A stretch of DNA of 64,000 nt from Liolophura sinensis (lineage: Eukaryota > Mollusca > Polyplacophora > Chitonida > Chitonidae), in NCBI RefSeq assembly GCF_032854445.1, contig NW_027017954.1:620001-684000 (forward strand). Direction: 5' to 3'. Positions 44,101 through 56,100 of the stretch are shown piece after piece. A program made the translations under genes and the position numbers. Numbering within the stretch: the first letter of the stretch is position 1; every line of letters begins with the position of its first letter. The notes below the pieces were generated by a model that worked only from the letters and a program-made list of their open reading frames with translations, was not told where the DNA came from and made no database searches.

Positions 44101-47100
44101 AATTGTTAAGTACGACGTTAAACCCCAAGCACTCACTCACTTACTCATAAAGCAAATAATTAAAACATTAGATTTGAGGCAACTAGGATAAACGTTTCAT
44201 ATTAATTATACCCCTGACAGTGTGTTCCGCTGGATGGTATGGTGAAATGTGTGGACGACAATGTAATACAACGACAGCATGTTCCAAATGTGACGTCACA
44301 AGGACACGGTGTACAGGTAAAGTGGCTTTAACATAAATAATAGGCTCATGCTGACTAGGAGAAGAAATATAAATGCGGTAATACACGAAAGCGATGACCA
44401 ATCTGGAAAACTGTCAGATGGAGTTATTTTCTGTCTTGCAAGAGAGAAAAAATTCCATTTATCACCAATACCTAGATGGTAATTTTTTACTTCAAAAGGT
44501 GTTGAACATATTTGTTTGTATAAAATCACTTCGAATTTTATATATTTGACTGCTCTTTAACCAAGAGTACTGAAGAGTATTTTATTGTATGACTACTGTC
44601 AGCTGGGTGCAGAGTGCTTTTAGTCAGCCAATCACCTTTGCTACGTACCAGACAAATCTATACACTTAAATCCACCTTGGAAATAGCGACAGCTGGATTC
44701 AAACAGAAAGCCTCCCAGCAGTCAATCACTTCTCAGTTTGCCTTCAAGTTAAATCCAGTATAATACCACTTTCGCCAATTTTTATATAAAATTAAATTAT
44801 ATATAATGTGTATAATGTAAACTGCCATATCTACCGCTTCATTGTCGGATATTTTTCTGGTATATATAATTGCTGAACGTGATGGGCACCCAGCTCATAC
44901 ACCGACAGTCAGGTTTGTATAGCTTGCTACCGCACCCTGCAGGCAAGCCAGACAAGCACATTGATGAAGTCTATTCAGTGCGAATGGGTTTGGATACACT
45001 TTACTGTCCCCCATTTAACAACTTCAGCAGTGTATAATATCTGTATCCTATCGTGTCAGTTTGTGTTCAATAAGCCCTTGTGAAAAGTATGAGCGATTTC
45101 CGCACTTGTACAATTCAAATATGTACAAACGCTATGTGGCCACACTCCCCTATTTATTTTCCATTTGTTTTATACACGTTAACGGTTGGCCACACAGCAC
45201 TGTGCGTATATATATGAAAGCACTGATCGCACGAGGCCTGATAATCTTCGTCCACTGAGACACACTGTACTAGAATTCTTGAAAATTTTATCAGTAAAAG
45301 TTTTCCTGAGGGATTTAGTGGGCAAAACCGCTCGGTCAAACGCCAGTGGACTCGAAATATGCTTCGAAAGCAATTCACAGTTTGGCCTCTTTTGAAAGTG
45401 GGAATTGATAATTGATGACCAAACAATTGAATTGTCTTGAGTCATGTACATGTATACCCAACACCTGTGGATGGTCATGGGTTTCCCCTGGGCTCTGCCC
45501 AGTTACCTCCCACTATAAACGCTGGTCGCTGTCGTATAAGTAAGGTATTCTTGAGTACAGCGTGAAATACCGATCAGATGAATAAATCAACGTATCCTTG
45601 GGAAGTACAGCACTTTGACAACCGGAAGTTGAAAACTGATATTTAAGAATGTAACGTAAGCCCATCAGGAAGGGATTGCTTGTTCATGTAAAGCAATGTC
45701 CACAAATATCACATGAAGGTTGAAATCGAATGACAAAGCGACCTATTCAAAGCAAACCTTAACAGGAATTGTCGACAACACTTGTGGATGAGAAGTATCC
45801 CATGGTTTGATTTAAGAAATCTCCATTTGTTTGTCATCTTAATTTTTTTTTTCAAGTAAATGTCACTAGTTTTTTTGTCTTGATTTGGCGTCTTTGAAAG
45901 CTGATCTGTTGACAATGTTGAGTAATACACATTGTAACAGACGGACATCTCACAGACTTTTACTAATTTTGCTTAAGCCATGATGTTAGAGGGTGTATAA
46001 ATTGCTACTATTCATTCATTTACATGAACTGTCACAATAAAAGCCCTGACTAGGGTAAATTGACATGACGCCGTATTTCATTAGTTACGTGTGACCTCGT
46101 GTGACAATTTACCAACTATCACACTGTCCCTGCTTTGGTTTTACTCTCCATTCTGTTCGTCTTCATTATATAATTATATTATATTCTAACACGTTAAATG
46201 TATCAACAAAAGTGAAGTAGCATGTTGAAATCCAGTTACTTTTTTTGCAGGACAGTAATTTACTTCAAGCCCTGCTTGGTTTCCTTCTTCCCATCGTCAA
46301 TAAGTCATTGTTATTGCGCAATATTTCAAACTTTTCCTTCTGAGTGAAACAGCTGCATATCATTCTATTACTTTCGCAGAATGTGTTGACGGTCGATGGG
46401 AAAAACATTGTCAAAACAGATGTGGCCATTGTTGGGCCGACAAATGTGATAAAGATACTGGGGAATGTCCTCTAACTGAAGGAAAGCCAAGATGCGATGC
46501 TGGCTTCATGCTTGAGAATTGTTCGACAGGTAAGTGTGTAGAATTCAGTATGACAGAAAGGAAAGCCAAGATGCGATGCTGGCTTCATGGGTGAGAATTG
46601 CTCGACAGGTAAGTGCGTAGAATTAAGTACGACAGCAAGGAAATCCAAGATGTGATGCTGGCTACATGTGTAGCATGTACAGGGCACATAAGTGTGTATG
46701 ATTTACTATAGTAGAGACGAAACACAAGAAGCTACATGGATAGGCAGATATGTAAGATTCAGTATAACAGAGAAGAAAGTCAGTATGTAATACTGGCTAC
46801 ATGTGTAACAGGCGCAGTGCAGTTAAGTGTGTAGGATTTAGTACAGCAGAGACGATACACAAGAAGTTACATGGGTAACATGTAAGGGATAGGCAGGTAT
46901 GTAAGATTCAGTACAACAGAGAGGAAAGCCAAGATGTGATGCTGGCTACATGTGTAGCATGTACAGAACATGTAAGTATGTAGGATTTAGTACAACAGAG
47001 ATAAAACACAAGAAGTCACATGGATAGGCAGGTATGTAAGATTCAGTATAACAGAGAAGAAAGTCAGTATGTGATACTGGCTACATGTGTAACGGACGCA

Positions 47101-50100
47101 GGACAGGTAAGTGTGTAGGATTCTGTACAATGTAAATGGCTACATTATCCTCAAATACATGACCTCCAAATTAAAGTGAAAGACAGCACCACACTAATGT
47201 TTATGTCCACTGAAAGGCCATCATTGAAAGTGTCTTAAACCGACATTACATATTTTTTTAGCTCTTTTTTAATCTAGTCAAAGTTTAATGAAACTTTGTC
47301 TTGATATATCTTAAGCACGTCTCTCGAGAGCAAGGTGACATCACACTACCTCTAGGTCTGTAACGCAGCAGGTATTTTCCGTATAAAAGTCTAATCAGTA
47401 GCCTATGACATATAAAAGTTGTGGACTTGGCGATAAAGGCCCAAGTTATCAATAAAGTTTTCTCATAAATTGGACATACTGGAAGAACACTTCTTCCACT
47501 GCTTGAACTGTTGATATAGTAAACCTAGAGAGTTTGTATAAATAGGCAGCTGTAGACGCACAACCGGGGTATTCCTGGTTCAGGTTGTAGCCTCTGGAGG
47601 GATTGTGCTGCTGATTTTGACCCCAGTTAAATGTTTACAAAATTTACAAAATTACAATAAGATTGTTGTTAGAATTATGCTCAAAAACAAACGGAAACAT
47701 GTTCTGTAACAAAATGGAAATAAATGTAAGCACCACTGACGTTGATCTAAGCATTCCACTCTAGCAGTGGCTTCAAGGAAGAAAGCCGTGCTGACCCAGT
47801 TATCGCAAATATGGCGTTTCAATAATTTTACTGTATTTTAAAATGGAAAACAGAAAAAAATATCCCTTGTATGCGACAAACGGAGCAAAAAAAAAATGCA
47901 TTTGGGGAGAGGAATGAGGTTTTGGCCCGGACGGTATGCTACTGTCGGACATAATTTGTGACACCGCCGTTGAGTATTACACGGCTTGAAAATCATCTGC
48001 TTTACATCTGTGGTAATCCACAAATGATACAGACCTGTCCCACAACACTTTGTGAAATGGCCCTTCACCTAGACGGAACTAAATTGTTGTACACAATCTC
48101 AAAATGATGTCTTATGCAGTAGTTCTGTGTTATCATATTTCGCTTGATGAAGTGAATGGGTAAACGCTACGTCACAGCTTAGGCCGCGCAAACTTATAGC
48201 AACGTGTTTGACTGGAAAAATTCTCAAGATGACTGACTCGTCTCACACCAGTAATTTTGTGCAATAATGTTATTTTGTTTTACATATTATTCCGTAAAAT
48301 CTCATTAAAACAATAAAGTATGATCCTTTTTAGACCGGTTGAGAATCCGGCTTTCAATTGAAATATGTTTGGCAAGGTGCTGTCCTGTCCTTTAATTGAA
48401 TGGATGTTGAGATTTAAGCTTTAATATGTCTCAAGGGGAATACTGACCAAGTGGTGCACTCCAAAATTTTGCTCTCTTATATATAGAAAAGAACAACATA
48501 TAAATGTCAATTTTTGTTTTTAACAGATCGCCTATTCTTTGACACAGAAAGCTATAACCACCAAATTATGATGATGTTTCTTTTTGCATCAAGCCTGTGG
48601 GGCAGGTACTTATGGCCACGACTGTAAAGAGACCTGTGGATCGTGTGCAAGTGGACCAAGCAGTTGTAACACTACATCCGGCCACTGTCGGGGTAATCCC
48701 AGATGCATGCCGGGATATTCTAGTTTGAAATGTAAAACAGGTCAGTCGGGAATAATGTTTTACATGCTTCTCTCTTATATGTCACCAGGTTTTTTGATCA
48801 TTTATATGTATTAATTTTTCCAAATTATTTAAGGAAATAGTGATCATGTTTTTTTGGAAATGGATCACCGCTTCATTGTTTACGTGGGGTAAGTATAGAT
48901 TGTGTGTTATATGGCACGCGGAGTGATATACAAGTAGTTCCTGTTGAGTATTTTTATACCAACACCTCTGTCAGAGTGACTGCCCGTATGTACACAGGGA
49001 ATATCCATGTATCTCATCACTGTTACGATCATATACAGTTTACGTACTTGTGTATCCAGTGGCCGGTTGTTTAATAGTGTACTAAAAGTTAAACCAGGCT
49101 TAAATGTTAATACTGGTCTTGGCCTAATGCAAAACTAAATGCACTGTGGCCCTTACTAAAGTTAATACCGGTCATAACTTCTATTATATACTTTTGAACA
49201 ACTGGGCCCAGAACTTCTGGAACTTTTCTCTGGTCCTGGTCTTACTAACATGTGTCCTAGACTTACGCGTTTTTGTAATATTTTATGGAATCAAAGCTAA
49301 TTAAGTGCAGACAAAACAGAGGCAGAATCTTTAATACCATTCTTGTGATACGTCTTCTGTATGTCAGAGCAATTATGTCGGTATCTACATTATTACTATT
49401 ACTTTACAACGTGCTCAAAATTTTCCTTTCTCAAAGGAGCGGAGGAAACCGGAGTAACGCAAGCCTTTGTCAGAAAATTTGCGAAAAGACCTTAAAAATC
49501 CGCTGTGTAGAGAGTCGAAGCGGACATTGGACACGCAACCTCAATGGCCAAGAGTCTAGTACTCAAGGTGTGTGTGTGGGGTGGGGGGTGGGGGGGGGGG
49601 GGGGCTAGTACTAGTACTCACTCAGCCAGCGAGGTCCCGCGCACGGCAAAGGAGGCTCCATGTATTTGCCGGCGCCCAAAGCGAGCACGTTTGTTCCAGT
49701 TATATTTTACATATATTATAAACGTTGGGTACATCCAGTACAACAATTACCACTTCCTGCTTGCGTGCATAGCCTGTGTATCTGGATACATTACAACAGC
49801 ACTGAAATGACTTGTATATCGAGTTTTATTTTCTCTTTTTACTTAAATTAAGCCTGTAAAGCAGGTAAATATGGCCACGACCGTAACGAGACCTGTGGAT
49901 CGTGTGCAAGTGGACCGGACAGTTGTAACACGGCATCCGGGTACTGTCGTAGTAATCCCAGATGCATGCCGGGATATTCTAGTTTGAAGTGTAAAACAGG
50001 TGACTCGAGAAGAGCTTGTGACTCATATGCTTTCTTCTTACATGTCACCAGATTTATTGACCATTTATATGTTTTACATATTCTTTTGGGAACTGGTGTT

Positions 50101-53100
50101 ATTGAGTTTTTGGTGTAAATGATCCCGTGATATCTACTTTTGATCCAGTCAAAACAGAGGCAAAATTTAACACCATAATTGTGATACTAGTCCAGGGATA
50201 ACTGTTATGGTCTAATTCTCTGTAAATTGTGAAATTCTCAAATAAATCTCCGAACATAAGATGCTAGAGGAAGAACTGACAGTAGAGTTTAAGGTACTCT
50301 AATAACCTATGGGGTTCCCGGGTGTTATAATAAATGTAAGACAGTATAATGATCTAAAGAAATAAGACTCATAGAAAGCAGAAATTAGGAATTCAGTTGT
50401 AGATGAACATTTTGTTACAATAAAATTAACCAGCAAATAGTTGACGCGACTTGAATAAACGAATCGCAAAATGTTAAATTATCCTCGAGGAGTTCTATCG
50501 TCTTTCAGGTAGCAGATAGGCAGGTAAGATTCTGTCATCTTCCAGGTCCCAATATAGTGAAAAGGAGACAATGTATAACAAACTAGATTTTGAAACTAAT
50601 ATCACCATAATTCGTAATGTGTTCATTTCAGATTAAATAATATGCATAACTATTTATAGCTGAATTCCAAGGTCGTAAATAGGCCTTTGTAGTTATATGA
50701 GCTTGAGACATTTAATACTAAGGCAGAAACAGAATACACCGAAAATGGTAGAATTTTCAGTCAATGTTACATATATAACACATCTCATCAGTATTATCTT
50801 GTCTTCTATCGTCCCGATCTCGATGGACACTGGCATGAAACGAGGTGACACTTTAACAAGTCGTCAACAGTTAGAGTCTCCCCCAAACGTCAGTCCATAA
50901 ACAGCTACATTAGTAAGGAATCACCAAGGAACAGTCCATCAACATCCACAGCCGGATTTGATGGGGGTAGTAGTAGATTGGGTAAACTCCGACTTCACAC
51001 CTTCACGTACTGTTAGAGGTAAACTAATCATGAAAGTGTCCCAAGACTGATGGTGAGCAGTAGGTTACTAACTTTCACCTGTATAGATTCGTAGTATAAA
51101 TATTAGGTTATTAAGCCAGTGTATAATCGCTGTCTATATGGTGGACAGTGAAATGCAACATACAGATTCAACATGGGATGGACATCACCCGCACAAACCT
51201 GTGCCATCTCAGGTCGGATTGGTTTTAATGAACTGTTTTTGGTATTTTTTTTTCGAAATACCTACCGTGAAGTTTCGTGGGATCCACATTTATATTAAAG
51301 GGTTAGGAGCCATGACCTCGTATTGAACTATCAAAATCCTTTAGACTATGAGGGATTTCCACCTTATGTCATTCCCTGTGACAACATTTCTGCTGCACGT
51401 GAGCAGGGTCTAGACAAGATGGCGGTCAACATTTTAGTCGGTTTTCTCCATGTAATTCACAATATTTTTCTTCAAACAATGACTCTCCTGAGGTGGTTTC
51501 CTTGCCCTGGCAAGTTACTGCCGTCTCCTGCCCAACACGTACGCTATGACAGCTGTTCTCAGTTCCCTACTCATAAATGTGTGGTTCAGATGAATCAATT
51601 TAACATTTAAACTAACCGCAAAATCAAATTTAGTGCATCCATATCTGCCTATCCACTTTAAGAAACCACACTGACAGTAGAGAGCTTAGAGTGAGCCTTT
51701 CAGCGCTAGTGATTGGCTAAGTTCATAAGGGCTTATGAATTGGTTATTAGTGATCAGGTTGTCACGAGGAATGCATAAAATAAGTTTCAACCTCATAATA
51801 TTGTGATCGATATTTTGTCTTATGCTAATTTAGCCCAAATACTGACCTTTGACCCGTTCTCAAATAGTTTTAAGCATGGAGGTGGAACTACCATTACCAT
51901 TTCATAATTAGCATATCTCAAGGTATTTTTTGATGAAAAAACTTTCTTTGTGACCGACAAAGGTCATAATTAGCGCTAATATGGCGGTTGGCTTGGCTTG
52001 GTGCATAGGCTGAGAGCTAAAGAAGTGATCTGGTTACCATGACGAATGTAATAAACGAGTTTCATCCTCGTATTCAATCGTGACCGATAAACTGTATTTT
52101 TTAAAATAATTGTGCCGTCACCTGAGGCATTGAATTCTTTCCACCCAAACAGAGAGCTGAATAAAGGCGGCTCTCTAAAAGAGATAGGCTACAGTACGCA
52201 GGGCACTGCGTGGCTGGCTATCTCACCCCACGTGAAAAATTCCACCAATCTTTACAACGTGAACCTATCCTTACATTTGATACACACGGATTCCCTAAGT
52301 CATCCAAGTGTATATATGTCAAAGGAAGCATTGATAAAGCATTCTTAAGCAGTGATCCAGTCATTCAAGTATTTGAAGTAACGTCCGTCATGTTTTGATT
52401 TAGAACTGCCTCCAAGTTCAGGTAAAGCATGTGCTGCCTGTTCGAAATTTCTTCCAACGGTGTTTTCCTTGAATGTAATCTGGTTTTCTTTTTTTATATC
52501 TAGAATGAAAGTTTGTCATTGGGTTTTGCACTTCGCCATTGAAAATACTTAACAGCTGGATTTTCATTAAAGAGGGTTTACTGCTACACGCTTTAACATC
52601 TTTCAAACTCGGATAACTAATGAATTCAAAGTATACCTAAGGATGGACTCAAGATACAACTATCTACTATCTCCAAACCGTCGACTCCAAGCGGCGTACT
52701 CTTTTGTTACTTTTTGCAATGCATCACTGTTCCTGTACGGTTGTATTCGTAAAGCAATGTAGGTGTTTAGAACCGGGTTGTAAACTATGATTTCAGTGTA
52801 ATAATTGACCTGGAAAAAATGGAAGACAGTGTTCTTCTGCTTATTCATTATAATGGGAGAAAAGCGGGTGAAGCCACGACCATTGGCAGATTGTTGGCGT
52901 ATCTTCTCACGTAGGACCCACAGGAAGCCAGCATGAGCTGGACTTAAACTGACAACGACCGCTTTGGTGACGCCCTTGTGTCGTTGCGCTGCGTTATCAT
53001 ACTAACCATTTGCCACTAAATATTTTTTGAACTTTTGACTTTTTTGGCAGGATGTGATGCTGGGTTTTGGGGAGCCGGCTGTGAGGAAAAGTGTGGCGAA

Positions 53101-56100
53101 TGTTATAACAACGTCACGTGTGACAGAGCATCTGGGGGCTGTCCAATCACAGACGAGAATCCCCGCTGTAAGGCCGGTTTCTTGGGATCTAACTGTCGAC
53201 AAAGTTAGTATGCCAGTCCCTTGTATTAAATCAAAATGTCTGCTGTTACTAACTAAAAACCTTCCCCTTCTTAAAGGATCTTATTCTATATCCCTCCTCC
53301 TTACACATACCCTAGCAAAGTCTTTACATATTTACGCTCAAACCATCCGGAATTTCTTTACGTTAGTCTATATATAAGGCTGACGGGATTGTGAAGCAGG
53401 CAGTCATTTACTAAAGTCCACAACAGTCGCTTAGAAAGTCCACTTGACCTTGCGTAAGGTTTGTCGCTTATCTGAGAGGTAAACAAACCAGTTGTTTCTC
53501 ATCTTTGCTCTCCGATAGTGGTACCATTACATATTTGGGACTTGTCCGGGAACTAAAATCTGCTTGTGCTAGATTGTAGCACGTTAATTGTCAGCGGTGT
53601 TAGCGGTGCTTAGAGGTGTTTTGGTTCCTATTTTGGATCAAACAGAGATTGACATTTTGTAAAACTACTTATGTAATTTCTTTGTATACTATATTGTGTC
53701 ATTATGGCTGAGGAATTTAATGCACCTTCAGTCCTTGATTGCGAGGATTTGTCGGTTGTTGAGTTGTCTACGAAGGCAGATTTAAAGAAAATATCTGACA
53801 TGTTTCAATTAGACTTAAGCCAGAAGCCCTAAGAGTCTTAGAAAGTTGAAAGTTAGAAAGGGAAAGAGAGTTTGAGTTAGAGACGGTGATATTAAAAAAG
53901 GAAGAAAGAGAGAAACAGAGTTAAAACAGGAGTTCAAACTGAAGGAACCCCGGGTTAAAAGTAGTGATAAAGAAGCTGTTAGTCGTAGTCAGCAATGGAT
54001 TGGTTTGGCTCAAAGCCTTCGATTAGTGCCCAAATACGATGATAAGGCTGTGGAAAGTTTTTTTTCTGTCCCAAAATATGAGAAAGTGACTGTTAACTTG
54101 GAGTGGCCTGATTGTATTGGACAATGTTACTGTAGAGTACATTGGAAGGTTAAGCTGCAGAGGTCTATTCCACTTTGTCGGTAGATCAGTCTTCAACACA
54201 GTCAAGGCACTGGTCTTGTCTGCTTTTGAGCGCTTTTGCCGAAGGCCTGTAGACAGAAGTTCAGACAGTTAAGGAAACAGTCGATGAAACTTACGTGGAG
54301 TTTGCCAGGGGTAAAGAAACGCTGTTTAATAGCTTGTATAGGGCTCTGACGTTAGGTCATTCTTTTCAGAATTTAAGAGAGGCTATTCTCTTGGAGGAAT
54401 TTAAGAACAATGTTGGAAATGAGGTCAAGGCTCATTTAGGTGAACAGAAGGTCAAGGACATTAAGACCGCGGCAAGTTTGGCTGATGAATATGAGTTAAA
54501 TCATAAGAGTAATGAACAAAATTTTCAGGCTAAATTTCAGAAGTGGAATTCCGACAAAAAGACTTCAAATTTTAGTACTGACAAACAGATAACAAAAGTC
54601 AAATGTGTGTTTTTCTTCTGATACGTTCCCCGTCAACATACGCAGTTTTTATCCTATGGCCAAATTATACGTTAAAGAGGTAGGGCAGACACCAGAGACA
54701 TAATGGGGATTCATGTCTGATGGTGTGGGTACTGGTAATGGAGTTACCTCCCCTGTTCGTATACTTCGGAATCCTGGGGCAAACCAGTCTGATATTAGCA
54801 GATGTTGTTCCGATAAGGCTGCCAGTCATGTTCTGATCCAGGGTTTTAATGGAAATTTTATGTCTGTTCCCTTACTAGAGGTGACCGTAAATTCTGATTT
54901 GGTTACTGTAGGAGTTGTTAATAGTTTGCCTGAGTAAGTATTTTCTTTTATGCTCGGTAATGATTTAGCATGAAATTAAGTTAAGGTTTGTCCTCATGTC
55001 TGCAGTGTACAGGTTTTTGGACGAAAATACAAAAGACCTACGGCAAGTTCCCAGGTATATTTCCCTCTTGTGTCGTTATCATGTCACAGAAAAGAGCTAG
55101 GGAGAAGGAAGACAATTCTTCTGTAACCATCGAGGATTCAGCGGGTAATATTAATTTGGCTAAAACGTTCTTTCATGATATTGATAGTGTAGAGAATGTA
55201 AGGGAATTAAGTAAGTCTGCTTTATTTTTCGAGGGAATACCTGGAGGATGGGCTGTTGAGAAGAAAGTATTGACTGCCGCATGCATTAGCTAATGATTAA
55301 GCAAATTTAAATCAAGTTTTCTCACCTCCAACTGTAGACAGGAACTACTTAAGATGGGTCATGAGATTCCAATAGGTGGACATTTAGGCATTAGAAAATA
55401 AAATCGCTCGCTATATTTATTGGCCTAAGATTCACAGGGATGTGGTTAATTTCTGTAAGACAGGTCACACCTGTTAGCTTGTAGGAAAACCACAGCATAG
55501 TATAAGGAATCCTTATTTCCAAATCCGGGTTTTAGTGTGCCTTTTAGTAAGGTACTTATTGGCTATTATGGATACAGCTAACAGATACAGCTAACTACAC
55601 CTCGGATAGTTAATAGTCTGTTAATCTTTTCACCAGATATGGTTTACCTAAGGAAATACAAACTGACCAGGGCTCCATCGTTATGTCTGGTTTATATCAG
55701 GAATTCATGTGGGATTAAGCAGCTTTAATCCACACCTTATCACTGTCGATCCCAAGGGGCTTTGGAAAGATACCACCAAATCATGAAGAGCGCTCTACGA
55801 GCATACTGTATGGAAAATTCTGAAACTTGGGACAAAGCGATAAAATTTGTATTGTTTGCCTCTAGAGATACTCCTAATAAGTACACTGGGATTAGTCTAT
55901 TTGAGTTGGTAACCTTATTAGAGTATGTTTGCCCCTACCTCACGAACCGCTTAAGGCCAAGTTTAGTGGACCATATCGGTTAGCAAAAAGCTAACGCTGT
56001 TAACTACATTATTAGCACACCTGGTCATCGGGAAACTGTCACATGTCGCATTACTATGTTGAGCATTTTAGGTAAAGTGTTAAGTCACCTTTCTAAATGT

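Noticed and set aside
45154-45478. Two minus-strand frames of 90 and 99 codons
   Set aside because: Several overlapping frames on both strands are open here, none has a recognisable motif, and the region is intronic to gene 2.
46530-47130. Additional EGF exons in the 79-bp array
   Set aside because: Later units hold only the end of the EGF exon, lack an acceptor and carry changed codons and stops.
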